Source: Ascidia mentula
Lineage: Eukaryota; Chordata; Ascidiacea; Phlebobranchia; Ascidiidae
Direction: 5' to 3'
DNA length: 64,000 nucleotides
Assembly: GCA_947561715.1 (NCBI GenBank)
Contig: OX387203.1
Span: 18,848,001-18,912,000, forward strand
Part shown: in pieces, positions 25,593-39,694 of the stretch
Position numbering within the stretch: the first letter of the stretch is position 1
Layout: each line of letters starts with the position of its first letter
Program-made: the position numbers and the translations under genes
Notes under the pieces: model-generated
What the model was told of the DNA's origin: nothing
Database searches by the model: none
The model's input: only the letters and a program-made list of their open reading frames with translations

Positions 25593-28500
25593 TTGGTTTT
25601 GACTGCTTGTTTTGTACTGGTATCTAGTATTTGTGTGCAAAATTTCAAGTCGCCTGATATACAAATGTTCATATCAAAGGCGGACAACTCTCAAAATTAC
25701 TTAATTCCGCCCAACCTTAGCCACCATAGTTTCAAACATGCGTTTTTGTTCGCGAATAAAAAACTAAAACACATACGCCAATTTGGTTTACACTGCTCGT
25801 TTTCAACTGCCATCTAGTATTTGTGTGCAAAACTTCAAGTCGCCTGATATAAAAATGTTCAAATCAAAGGCGGACAACTCTCAATATTACTTAATTGCGC
25901 CCAACCGTAGCCACCATAGTTTCAAACATGCATTTTCGTTCGCGAATAAAAAAATTAAAAGACATACGCCAATTTGGTTTACACTGCTCGTTTTGTACTG
26001 CCATCTAGTATTTGTGTGCAAAATTTCAAGTCGCTTGATATAAAAATGTTCAAATCACTGGCGGGCAACTCTCAATATTACTTAATTGCGCCCAACCGTA
26101 GCCACCATAGTTTCAAACATGCATTTTCGTTCGCGAATAAAAAGGTAAAAGACATACGCCAATTTGGTTTACACTGCTCGTTTTGTACTGCCATCTAGTA
26201 TTTGTGTGCAAAATTTCAAGTCGCCTGATATAAAAATGTTCAAATCAAAGGCGGACAACTCTCAATATTACTTAATTGCGCCCAACCGTAGCCACCATAG
26301 TTTCAAACATGCATTTTCGTTCGCGAATAAAAAGGTAAAAGACATACGCCAATTTGGTTTTTACTGATTGTTTTGTACTGGCATCTAGTATTTGTGTGCA
26401 AAATTTCAAGTCGCTTGATATAAAAATGTTCAAATCACAGGCGGACATCTCCGAAAATTGCTTAATTCCGCCCAACTGTAGCCACCATAGTTTCAAACAT
26501 ACGTTTTCGTTCGCGAATAAAAAACTAAAAGACATACGCCAATTTGGTTTTCACTGCTCGTTTTGTACTGCCATATAGTATTGGTGTGGAAAATTTCAAG
26601 TCGCCTCAAAAAAAAAAAATCAAATCACAGGCGGACAACTCCAAAAAATTACTTAATTCCGCCCAACCTTAGCCACCATAGTTTCAAACATGCGTTTTCG
26701 TTCGTGAATAAAAAACTAAAACACATACGCCAGTTTGGTTTTCACTGCTCGTTTTGTACTGGCATCTAGTATTGGTGTGGAAAATTTCAAATCGCCTCAA
26801 AAAAAAAAAATCAAATCACAGGCGGACAACTCTCAAAATTACTTAAATCCGCCCAACCTTAGCCACCATAGTGTCAAACATGCGTTTTCGTTCGTGAATA
26901 AAAAACTAAAACACATACGCCAGTTTGGTTTTCACTGCTCGTTTTGTACTGGCATCTAGTATTTGTGTGCAAAATTTCAAGTTGCTTGATATAAAAATGT
27001 TCAAATCACAGGCGGACATCTCCGAAAATTGCTTAATTCCGCCCAACCTTAGCCACCATAGTGTCAAACATGCGTTTTTGTCCGCGAATAAAAAACTAAA
27101 GGACATAGGCCAATTTGGTTGACACTGCTCGTTTTGTACTGCCATCTAGTATTTGTGTGCAAAATTTCAAGTCGCCTGATATAAAAATGTTCAAATCACA
27201 GGCGGACAACTCTCAAAATTAGTTAATTCCGCCCAACCTTAGCCACAATAGTGTCAAACATGCCTTTTAGTTCGCGAATAAAAAACTAAAAGACATACGC
27301 CAATTTGGTTTACACTTCTCGTTTTGTACTGGCATCTAATATTTGTGTGAAAAATTTCAAGTCGCTTGATACTAAAATGTTCAAATGACAGGCGGACAAC
27401 TCTCAAATTTATTTAATTCCGCCCTACCTTAATAGCCACCATAGTGTCAAACATCTGTTTTCGTTCACTAACAAAAAACTAAAAGATATACGCCAATTTG
27501 GTTTTCTCTGCTCGTTTTGCACTGGCATCTAGTATTTGTGTGCAAATTTTCAAGTCGCTTGATGCAAAAATGTTCTAATCACAGGCGGACAACTCTCAAA
27601 ATTATTTAATTCCGCCATACCTTAATAGCCACCATAGTGTCAAACATGCGTTTTCGTTCGCGAATAAAAAATTAAAGGACATACGTCAATTTGGTTTTCT
27701 CTGCTCGTTTTGTACTGGCATCTTATATTTGTGTGCAAAATTTCAAGTCGCTTGATACAAAAATGTTCAAATCACAGGCGGACAACTCTCAAATTTATTT
27801 AATTCCGCCCTACCTTAATAGCCACCATAGTGTCAAACATGCGTTTTCGTTCGCGAATAAAAAATTAAAGGACATACGCCAATTTGGTTTACACTTCTCG
27901 TTTTGTACTGGCATCTAGTAATTGTGTGCAAAATTTCAAGTCGCTTGATACAAAAATGTTCAAATCACAGGCGGACAACTCTCAAATTTATTTAATTCCG
28001 CCCTACCTTAATAGCCACCATAGTGTCAAACATGCGTTATGGTTCGCGAATAAAAAATTAAAGGACATACGCCAATTTGGTATAAACTGCTCGTTTTGTA
28101 CTGGCATCTAGTATTTGTGTGCAAAATTTCAAGTCGCTTGATGTAAAAATGTTCAAATCACAGGCGGACAACTCTCAAAATTACTTAATTCCGCCCAATC
28201 TTAGCCACCATAGTGTCAAACATGCGATTTCGTTCGCGAATAAAAAACTGAAGGACATAAGCCAATTTGGTTTACACTTCTCGTTTTGTACTGGCATCTA
28301 GTAATTGTGTGCAAAATTTCAAGTCGCTTGATATACAAATGTTCAAATCACAGGCGGACAACTCTCAAAATTAGTTAATTCCGCCCAACCTTAGCCACAA
28401 TAGTGTCAAACATGCCTTTTAGTTCGCGAATAAAAAACTAAAAGACATACGCCAATTTGGTTTACACTTCTCGTTTTGTACTGGCATCTAGTAATTGTGT

Positions 28501-31500
28501 GCAAAATTTCAACTCGTTTGATATAAAAATGTTCAAATCACAGGCGGACAACTCTCAAAATTACTTAATTCCGCCCAACCTTAGCCACCATAGTTCCAAA
28601 CATGCCTTTTCGTTCGCGAATAAAAAACTAAAAGACATAGGCCAATTTGGTTTACACTGCTCATTTTGTACTGGCATCTAGTATTTGTGTGCAAAATTTC
28701 AAGTCGCTTGATACAAAAAAGTTCAAATCACAGGCGGACAACTCTCAAATTTATTTAATTCCGCCCTACCTTAATAGCCACCATAGTGTCAAACATGCGT
28801 TATGGTTCGCGAATAAAAAATTAAAGGACATACGCCAATTTGGTATAAACTGCTCGTTTTGTACTGGCATCTAGTATTTGTGTGCAAAATTTCAAGTCGC
28901 TTGATGTAAAAATGTTCAAATCACAGGCGGACAACTCTCAAAATTATTTAATTCCGCCCAAACTTAGCCACCATAGTGTCAAACATGCGATTTCGTTCGC
29001 GAATAAAAAACTGAAGGACATACGCCAATTTGGTTTACACTTCTCGTTTTGTACTGGCATCTAGTAATTGTGTGCAAAATTTCAAGTCGCTTGATATAAA
29101 AATGTTCAAATCACAGGCGGACAACTCTCAAAATTAGTTAATTCCGCCCAACCTTAGCCACCATAGTGTCAAACATGCCTTTTCGTTCGCGAATAAAAAA
29201 CTAAAAGACATACGCCAATTTGGTTTACACTTCTCGTTTTGTACTGGCATCTAGTAATTGTGTGCAAAATTTCAAGTCGCTTGATATAAAAATGTTCAAA
29301 TCACAGGCGGACAACTCTCAAAATTACTTAATTCCGCACAACCTTAGCCACCATAGTTCCAAACATGCCTTTTCGTTCGCGAATAAAAAACTAAAAGACA
29401 TAGGCCAATTTGTTTTACACTGCTCGTTTTGTACTGGCATCTAGTATTTGTGTGCAAAAATTCAAGTCGCTTGATACAAAAATGTTCAAATCACAGGCGG
29501 ACAACTCTCAAATTTATTTAATTCCGCCATACCTTAATACCCACCATAGTGTCAAACATGTGTTTTCGTTCGCTAACAAAAAACTAAAGGACATACGCCA
29601 ATTTGGTTTACTCTGTTCGTTTTGTGCTGGCATCTAGTATTTGTGTGCAAAATTTCAAGTCGCTTGATACAAAAATGTTCAAATCACAGACGGACAACTC
29701 TCAAAATTATTTAATTCCGCCCAATCTTAGCCACCATAGTGTCAAACATGCGATTTCGTTCGCGAATAAAAAACTGAAGGACATACGCCAATTTGGTTTA
29801 CACTTCTCGTTTTGTACTGGCATCTAGTAATTGTGTGCAAAATTTCAAGTCGCTTGATATAAAAATGTTCAAATGACAGGCGGACAACTCTCAAATTTAT
29901 TTAATTCCGCCCTACCTTAATAGCCACCATAGTGTCAAACATGCGTTATGGTTCGCGAATAAAAAATTAAAGGACATACGCCAATTTGGTATAAACTGCT
30001 CGTTTTGTACTGGCATCTAGTATTTGTGTGCAAAATTTCAAGTCGCTTGATGTAAAAATGTTCAAATCACAGGCGGACAACTCTCAAAATTATTTAATTC
30101 CGCCCAATCTTAGCCACCATAGTGTCAAACATGCGATTTCGTTCGCGAATAAAAAACTGAAGGACATACGCCAATTTGGTTTACATTTCTCGTTTTGTAC
30201 TGGCATCTAGTAATTGTGTGCAAAATTTCAAGTCGCTTGATATAAAAATGTTCAAATCACAGGCGGACAACTCTCAAAATTACTTAATTCCGCCCAACCT
30301 TAGCCAACATAGTGTCAAACATGCCTTTTCGTTCGCGAATAAAAAACTAAAAGACATACGCCAATTTGGTTTACACTTCTCGTTTTGTACTGGCATCTAG
30401 TAATTGTGTGCAAATTTTCAAGTCGCTTGATATAAAAATGTTCAAATCACAGGCGGACAACTCTCAAAATTATTTAATTCCGCCCAATCTTAGCCACCAT
30501 AGTGTCAAACATGCGATTTCGTTCGCGAATAAAAAACTGAAGGACATACGCCAATTTGGTTTACACTTCTCGTTTTGTACTGGCATCTAGTAATTGTGTG
30601 CAAAATTTCAAGTCGCTTGATACAAAAATGTTCAAATCACAGGCGGACAACTCTCAAAATTACTTAATTCCGCCCAACCTTAGCCACCATAGTTCCAAAC
30701 ATGTGTTTTCGTTCGCGAATAAAAAACTAAAAGACATACGCCAATTTGGTTTACTCTGTTCGTTTTGTGCTGGCATCTAGTATTTGTGTGCAAAATTTCA
30801 AGTCGGTTGATGCAAAAATGTTCAAATCACAGGCGGACAACTCTCAAAATTACTTAATTCTGCCAAACCTTCGCCACCATAGTTCCAAACATGCATTTTC
30901 GTTCGCGAATAAAAAACTAAAAGACATAGGCCAATTTGTTTTACACTGCTCGTTTTGTACTGGCATCTAGTATTTGTGTGCAAAAATTCAAGTCGCTTGA
31001 TACAAAAATGTTCAAATCACAGGCGGACAACTCTCAAATTTATTTAATTCCGCCATACCTTAATAGCCACCATAGTGTCAAACATCTGTTTTCGTTCACT
31101 AACAAAAAACTAAAAGATATGCCCCAATTTGGTTTTTACTGCACGTTTTGTACTGGCATCTAGTATTTGTGTGCAAAATTTCAAGTCGCTTAATGTAAAA
31201 ATGTTCAAATCACAGGCGGACAACTCTCAAAATTACTTAATTGCGCCCAACCTTAGCCACCATAGTTTCAAACATGCGTTTTCGTTCGCGAATAAAAAAT
31301 TAAAGGACATACGCCAATTTGGTTTACACTTCTCGTTTTGTGCTGGCATCTAGTATTTGTGTGCAAAATTTCAAGTCGCTTGATATAAAAATGTTCAAAT
31401 CAAAGGAGGACAACTCTCAAAATTACTTAATTCCGCCCAACCTCAGCCACCATAGTTTCAAACATGCGTTTTTGTTCGCGAATAAAAAACAAAAAGACAT

Positions 31501-32460
31501 AGGCCAATTTGGTTTTTACTGCTTGTTTTGTACTGGTATCTAGTATTTGTGTGCAAAATTTCAAGTTGCCTGATACAAAAATGTTCAAATCAAAGGCGGA
31601 CAACTCGCAAAATTGCTTAATTACGCCCAACCGTAACCACCATAGTTTCAAACATGCGTTTTCATTCGCGAATAAAAAACTAAAAGACATACGCCAATTT
31701 GGATTTCACTGCTCGTTTTGTACTGCCATATAGTATTGGTGTGGAAAATTTCAGGTCGCCTCAGAAAAAAAAAATCAAATCACAGGCGGACAACTCTCAA
31801 AATTACTTAAATCCGCCCAACCTTAGCCACCATAGTGTCAAACATGCGTTTTCGTTCGTGAAAAAAAAACTAAAACACATACGCCAGTTTGGTTTTCACT
31901 GCTCGTTTTGTACTGCCATCTAGTATTTGTGTGCAAAATTTCAAGTTGCTTGATATAAAAATGTTCAAATCACAGGCGGACATCTCCGAAAATTGCTTAA
32001 TTCCGCCCAACCTTAGCCACCATAGTGTCAAACATGCGTTTTTGTCCACGAATAAAAAACTAAAGGACATAGGCCAATTTGGTTTTCACTGCTTGTTTTG
32101 TACTGGTATCTAGTATTTGTGTGCAAAATTTCAAGTCGCCTGATATACAAATGTTCATTTCAAAGGCGGACAACTCTCAAAATTACTTAATTCCGCCCAA
32201 CCTTAGCCACCATAATTTCAAACATGCTTTTTTGTTCGCGAATAAAAAACAAAAAGACATAGGCCAATTTGGTTTTTACTGATTGTTTTGTACTGGCATC
32301 TAGTATTTGTGTGCAAAATTTCAAGTCGCTTGATATAAAAATGTTCAAATCACAGGCGGACATCTCCGAAAATTGCTTAATTCCGCCCAACCGTAGCCAC
32401 CATAGTTTCAATCATGCGTTTTCGTTCGCGAATAAAAAACTAAAAGACATACGCCAATTT
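25593..32460 (+). repeat. Large higher-order repeat, copy 3
   Basis: Repeats copy 2 from about 12229 onward: offset 13,555 bp before the transposon site and 7,816 bp after it (for example 20068 and 27884, 23313 and 31129). It has one more monomer than copy 2, and two fewer than copy 1, in the 6128-6889 region. It has no transposon; the matching site is TA at 27240-27241. Confidence 0.85.
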
Positions 32461-32651
32461 GGTTTACACTTCTCGTTTTGTACTAGCATCTAGTAATTGT
32501 GTGCAAAATTTCAAGTCGCTTGATACAAAAATGTTCAAATCACAGGCGGACAACTCTCAAATTTATTTAATTCCGCCATACCTTAATACCCACCATAGTG
32601 TCAAACATGTGTTTTCGTTCGCTAACAAAAAACTAAAAGACATACGCCAAT
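29410..32651 (+). repeat. B unit 1 (3.24 kb, 17-monomer higher-order repeat)
   Basis: Monomers from 29410 recur in order from 32652, an offset of 3,242 bp (29603 and 32845, 30176 and 33418, 31889 and 35131). Many are identical at protein-translation level. The unit is also the tail of copy 3 of the 6.3 kb repeat, so the newer repeat grew out of the older one. Confidence 0.85.
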
Positions 32652-35600
32652 TTGGTTTACACTTCTCGTTTTGTACTGGCATCTAGTATTTGTGTGCAAA
32701 AATTCAAGTCGCTTGATACAAAAATGTTCAAATCACAGGCGGACAACTCTCAAATTTATTTAATTCCGCCATACCTTAATACCCACCATAGTGTCAAACA
32801 TGTGTTTTCGTTCGCTAACAAAAAACTAAAAGACATACGCCAATTTGGTTTACTCTGTTCGTTTTGTGCTGGCATCTAGTATTTGTGTGCAAAATTTCAA
32901 GTCGCTTGATACAAAAATGTTCAAATCACAGACGGACAACTCTCAAAATTATTTAATTCCGCCCAATCTTAGCCACCATAGTGTCAAACATGCGATTTCG
33001 TTCGCGAATAAAAAACTGAAGGACATACGCCAATTTGGTTTACACTTCTCGTTTTGTACTGGCATCTAGTAATTGTGTGCAAAATTTCAAGTCGCTTGAT
33101 ATAAAAATGTTCAAATGACAGGCGGACAACTCTCAAATTTATTTAATTCCGCCCTACCTTAATAGCCACCATAGTGTCAAACATGCGTTATGGTTCGCGA
33201 ATAAAAAATTAAAGGACATACGCCAATTTGGTATAAACTGCTCGTTTTGTACTGGCATCTAGTATTTGTGTGCAAAATTTCAAGTCGCTTGATGTAAAAA
33301 TGTTCAAATCACAGGCGGACAACTCTCAAAATTATTTAATTCCGCCCAATCTTAGCCACCATAGTGTCAAACATGCGATTTCGTTCGCGAATAAAAAACT
33401 GAAGGACATACGCCAATTTGGTTTACACTTCTCGTTTTGTACTGGCATCTAGTAATTGTGTGCAAAATTTCAAGTCGCTTGATATAAAAATGTTCAAATC
33501 ACAGGCGGACAACTCTCAAAATTACTTAATTCCACCCAACCTTAGCCACCATAGTGTCAAACATGCCTTTTCGTTCGCGAATAAAAAACTAAAAGACATA
33601 CGCCAATTTGGTTTACACTTCTCGTTTTGTACTGGCATCTAGTAATTGTGTGCAAAATTTCAAGTCGCTTGATATAAAAATGTTCAAATCACAGGCGGAC
33701 AACTCTCAAAATTATTTAATTCCGCCCAATCTTAGCCACCATAGTGTCAAACATGCGATTTCGTTCGCGAATAAAAAACTGAAGGACATACGCCAATTTG
33801 GTTTACACTTCTCGTTTTGTACTGGCATCTAGTAATTGTGTGCAAAATTTCAAGTCGCTTGATATAAAAATGTTCAAATCACAGGCGGACAACTCTCAAA
33901 ATTACTTAATTCCGCCCAACCTTAGCCACCATAGTTCCAAACATGTGTTTTCGTTCGCGAATAAAAAACTAAAAGACATACGCCAATTTGGTTTACTCTG
34001 TTCGTTTTGTGCTGGCATCTAGTATTTTTGTGCAAAATTTCAAGTCGGTTGATGCAAAAATGTTCAAATCACAGGCGGACAACTCTCAAAATTACTTAAT
34101 TCTGCCAAACCTTAGCCACCATAGTTCCAAACATGCATTTTCGTTCGCGAATAAAAAACTAAAAGACATAGGCCAATTTGTTTTACACTGCTCGTTTTGT
34201 ACTGGCATCTAGTATTTGTGTGCAAAAATTCAAGTCGCTTGATACAAAAATGTTCAAATCACAGGCGGACAACTCTCAAATTTATTTAATTCCGCCATAC
34301 CTTAATAGCCACCATAGTGTCAAACATCTGTTTTCGTTCACTAACAAAAAACTAAAAGATATGCCCCAATTTGGTTTTTACTGCACGTTTTGTACTGGCA
34401 TCTAGTATTTGTGTGCAAAATTTCAAGTCGCTTAATGTAAAAATGTTCAAATCACAGGCGGACAACTCTCAAAATTACTTAATTGCGCCCAACCTTAGCC
34501 ACCATAGTTTCAAACATGCGTTTTCGTTCGCGAATAAAAAATTAAAGGACATACGCCAATTTGGTTTACACTTCTCGTTTTGTGCTGGCATCTAGTATTT
34601 GTGTGCAAAATTTCAAGTCGCTTGATATAAAAATGTTCAAATCAAAGGAGGACAACTCTCAAAATTACTTAATTCCGCCCAACCTCAGCCACCATAGTTT
34701 CAAACATGCGTTTTTGTTCGCGAATAAAAAACAAAAAGACATAGGCCAATTTGGTTTTTACTGCTTGTTTTGTACTGGTATCTAGTATTTGTGTGCAAAA
34801 TTTCAAGTTGCCTGATACAAAAATGTTCAAATCAAAGGCGGACAACTCGCAAAATTGCTTAATTACGCCCAACCGTAACCACCATAGTTTCAAACATGCG
34901 TTTTCATTCGCGAATAAAAAACTAAAAGACATACGCCAATTTGGATTTCACTGCTCGTTTTGTACTGCCATATAGTATTGGTGTGGAAAATTTCAGGTCG
35001 CCTCAGAAAAAAAAAATCAAATCACAGGCGGACAACTCTCAAAATTACTTAAATCCGCCCAACCTTAGCCACCATAGTGTCAAACATGCGTTTTCGTTCG
35101 TGAATAAAAAACTAAAACACATACGACAGTTTGGTTTTCACTGCTCGTTTTGTACTGCCATCTAGTATTTGTGTGCAAAATTTCAAGTTGCTTGATATAA
35201 AAATGTTCAAATCACAGGCGGACATCTCCGAAAATTGCTTAATTCCGCCCAACCTTTGCCACCATAGTGTCAAACATGCGTTTTTGTCCACGAATAAAAA
35301 ACTAAAGGACATAGGCCAATTTGGTTTTCACTGCTTGTTTTGTACTGGTATCTAGTATTTGTGTGCAAATTTTCAAGTCGCCTGATATACAAATGTTCAT
35401 TTCAAAGGCGGACAACTCTCAAAATTACTTAATTCCGCCCAACCTTAGCCACCATAATTTCAAACATGCTTTTTTGTTCGCGAATAAAAAACAAAAAGAC
35501 ATAGGCCAATTTGGTTTTTACTGATTGTTTTGTACTGGCATCTAGTATTTGTGTGCAAGATTTCAAGTCGCTTGATATAAAAATGTTCAAATCACAGGCG

Positions 35601-38600
35601 GACATCTCCGAAAATTGCTTAATTCCGCCCAACCGTAGCCACCATAGTTTCAATCATGCGTTTTCGTTCGCGAATAAAAAACTAAAAGACATACGCCAAT
35701 TTGGTTTTCACTGCACGTTTTGTACTGCCATATAGTATTGGTGTGGAAAATTTCAAGTCGCCTCATAAAAAGAAAATCAAATCACAGGCGGACAACTCTC
35801 AAAATTACTTAAATCCGCCCAACCTTGGCCACCATAGTGTCAAACATGCGTTTTCGTTCGTGAATAAAAAACTAAAACACATACGCCAGTTTGGTTTTCA
35901 CTGCTCGTTTTGTACTGTCATCTAGTATTTGTGTGCAAAATTTCAAGTTGCTTGATATAAAAATGTTCAAATCACAGGCGGACATCTCCGAAAATTGCTT
36001 AATTCCGCCCAACCTTAGCCACCATAGTGTCAAACATGCGTTTTTGTTCGCGAATAAAAAACTAAAGGACATAGGCCAATTTGGTTTTCACTGCTCGTTT
36101 TCAACTGCCATCTAGTATTTGTGTGCAAAATTTCAAGTCGCCTGATATACAAATGTTCATATCAAAGGCGGACAACTCTCAAAATTACTTAATTCCGCCC
36201 AACCTTAGCCACCATAGTTTCAAACATGCGTTTTTGTTCGCGAATAAAAAACTAAAGGACATAGGCCAATTTGGTTTTCACTGCTCGTTTTCAACTGCCA
36301 TCTAGTATTTGTGTGCAAAATTTCAAGTCGCCTGATATACAAATGTTCATATCAAAGGCGGACAACTCTCAATATTACTTAATTGCGCCCAACCGTAGCC
36401 ACCATAGTTTCAAACATGCATTTTCGTTCGCGAATAAAAAGGTAAAAGACATACGCCAATTTGGTTTACACTGCTCGTTTTGTACTGCGATCTAGTATTT
36501 GTGTGCAAAATTTCAAGTCGCTTGATATAAAAATGTTCAAATCAAAGGCGGACAACTCTCAATATTACTTAATTGCGCCCAACCGTAGCCACCATAATTT
36601 CAAACATGCATTTTCGTTCGCGAATAAAAAGGTAAAAAACATACGCCAATTTGGTTTACACTGTTTGTTTTGTACTGGTATCTAGTATTTGTGTGCAAAA
36701 TTTCAAGTCGCCTGATATAAAAATGTTCAAATCAAAGGCGAACAACTCTTAAAATCACTTAATTACGCCCAACCGTAACCACCATAGTTTCAAACAGGCG
36801 TTTTTGTTCGCGAATCAAAAACTAAAAGACATACGCCAATTTGGTTTTTACTGCTCGTTTTCAACTGCCAACTAGTATTTGTGTGGAAAATTTCAAGTCG
36901 CTTGATATAAAAATGTTTAAATCACAGGCGGACAACTTTCAAAATTATTTAATTCCGCCCAACCATAGCCACCATAGTGTCAAACATGCATTTCGTTTGC
37001 GAATAAAAAACTAAACGACATAGGCCAATTTGGTTTTCACTGCTTGTTTTAAACTGCCATCTAGTATTTGTGTGCAAAATTTCAAGTCGCCTGATATAAA
37101 AATGTTCAAATCAAAGGCGGACAACTCTCAAAATTACTTAATATCCGCCCAACAGTAGCCACCGTAGTTTCAAACATGCGTTTTTGTTCGCAAATAAAAA
37201 ACTAAAAGACATAGGCTAATTTGGTTTCCACTGTTAGTTTTGTACTGGTATCTAGTATTTGTGTGCAAAATTTCAAGTCGCCTGATATAAAAATGTTCAA
37301 ATCAAAGGCGGACAACTCTCAAAATCACTTAATTACGCCCAACCGTAACCACCATAGTTTCAAACATGCGTTTTTGTTTGCGAATCAAAAACTAAAAGAC
37401 ATAGGCCAATTTGGTTTTTACTGCTCGTTTTCAACTGCCAACTAGTATTTGTGTGGAATATTTCAAGTCGCTTGATATAAAAATGTTTAAATCACAGGCG
37501 GACAACTTTCAAAATTATTTAATTCCGCCCAACCATAGCCACCATAGTGTCAAACATGCGTTTTTGTTCGCGAACGAAAAACTAAAACACATAGGCCAAT
37601 TTGGTTTTCACTGCTCGTTTTCAACTGCCAACTAGTATTTGTGTGGAAAATTTCAAGTCGCCTGATATAAAAATGTTCAAATCAAAGGCGGACAACTCTC
37701 AAAATTACTTAATATCCGCCCAACAGTAGCCACCATAGTTTCAAACATGCGTTTTTGTTCGCGAATAAAAAACTAAAAGACATAGGCTAATTTGGTTTCC
37801 ACTGCTTGTTTTGTACTGGTATCTAGTATTTGTGTGCAAAATTTCAAGTCGCCTGATATAAAAATGTTCAAATCAAAGGGGGACAACTCTCAAAATTACT
37901 TAATATCCGCCCAACAGTAGCCACCGTAGTTTCAAACATGCGTTTTTGTTCGCAAATAAAAAACTAAAAGACATAGGCTAATTTGGTTTCCACTGTTTGT
38001 TTTGTACTGGTATCTAGTATTTGTGTGCAAAATTTCAAGTCGCCTGATATAAAAATGTTCAAATCAAAGGCGGACAACTCTCAAAATCACTTAATTACGC
38101 CCAACCGTAACCACCATAGTTTCAAACATGCGTTTTTGTTCGCGAATCAAAAACTAAAAGACATAGGCCAATTTGGTTTTTACTGCTCGTTTTCAACTGC
38201 CAACTAGTATTTGTGTGGAAAATTTCAAGTCGCTTGATATAAAAATGTTTAAATCACAGGCGGACAACTTTCAAAATTATTTAATTCCGCCCAACCATAG
38301 CCACCATAGTGTCAAACATGCATTTCGTTTGCAAATAAAAAACTAAAAGACATAGGCCAATTTGGTTTTTACTGCTCGTTTTGTACTGCCATCTAGTATT
38401 TGTGTGCAAAATTTCAAGTCGCCTGATATAAAAATGTTCAAATCAAAGGCGGACAACTCTCAAAATTACTTAATATCCGCCCAACAGTCGCCACCATAGT
38501 TTCAAACATGCGTTTTTGTTCGCGAATAAAAAACTAAAAGACATAGGTTAATTTGGTTTTCACTGCTCGTTTTGTACAGCTATCTAGTATTTGTGTGGAA

Positions 38601-39694
38601 AATTTCAAGTCGCTTGATATAAAAATGTTCCAATCACAGGCGGACAACTTTCAAAAATTACTTAATTCCGCCCAACTTTAGCCACCATAGTGTCAAACAT
38701 GCGTTTTTGTTCGCGAATAAAAAACTAAAAGACACAGGCCAATTTGGGTTTCACTGCTTGATTTGTACTGGTATCTAGTATTTGTGTGCAAACTTTCAAG
38801 TCGCCTGATATAAAAATATTCAAATCAAAGGCGGACAACTCTCAAAATTACTTAATTGCGCCCAACCTTAGCCACCATAGTTTCAAACATGCGTTTTTGT
38901 TCGCGAATGAAAAACTAAAACACATAGGCCAATTTGGTTTTCACTGCTCGTTTTCAACTGCCAACTAGTATTTGTGTGGAAAATTTCAAGTCGCTTGATA
39001 TAAAAATGTTCAAATCACAGGCGGACATCTCCGAAATTGCTTAATTCCGCCCAACCTTAGCCACCATAGTGTCAAACATGCGTTTTCGTTCGCGAATAAA
39101 AAACTAAAAGACATAGGCCAATTTGGTTTTCACTGCTTGTTTTGTACTGGTATCTAGTATTTGTGTGGAAAATTTCAAGTCGCCTGATATAAAAATGTTC
39201 AAATCAAAGGCGGACAACTCTCAAAATTACTTAATATCCGCCCAACAGTAGCCACCATAGTTTCAAACATGCGTTTTTGTTCGCGAATAAAAAACTAAAA
39301 GACATAGGCTAATTTGGTTTCCACTGCTTGTTTTGTACTGGTATCTAGTATTTGTGTGCAAAATTTCAAGTCGCCTGATATAAAAATGTTCAAATCAAAG
39401 GCGGACAACTCTCAAAATTACTTAATATCCGCCCAACAGTAGCCACCATAGTTTCAAACATGCGTTTTTGTTCGCAAATAAAAAACTAAAAGACATAGGC
39501 TAATTTGGTTTCCACTGTTTGTTTTGTACTGGTATCTAGTATTTGTGTGCAAAATTTCAAGTCGCCTGATATAAAAATGTTCAAATCAAAGGCGGACAAC
39601 TCTCAAAATCACTTAATTACGCCCAACCGTAACCACCATAGTTTCAAACATGCGTTTTTGTTCGCGAATCAAAAACTAAAAGACATAGGCCAAT
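32652..39694 (+). repeat. BC unit 1 (7.04 kb)
   Basis: Begins with a full B sequence (to about 35700), then block C (35701-39694). Block C contains diverged monomers marked by TTAATATCCGCCC, AATTACGCCCAACCGTAACC and AAATTTCAAGTCGCCTG. Block C has its own internal period of about 762 bp (37221, 37983 and 39505 carry equivalent monomers). Confidence 0.85.
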
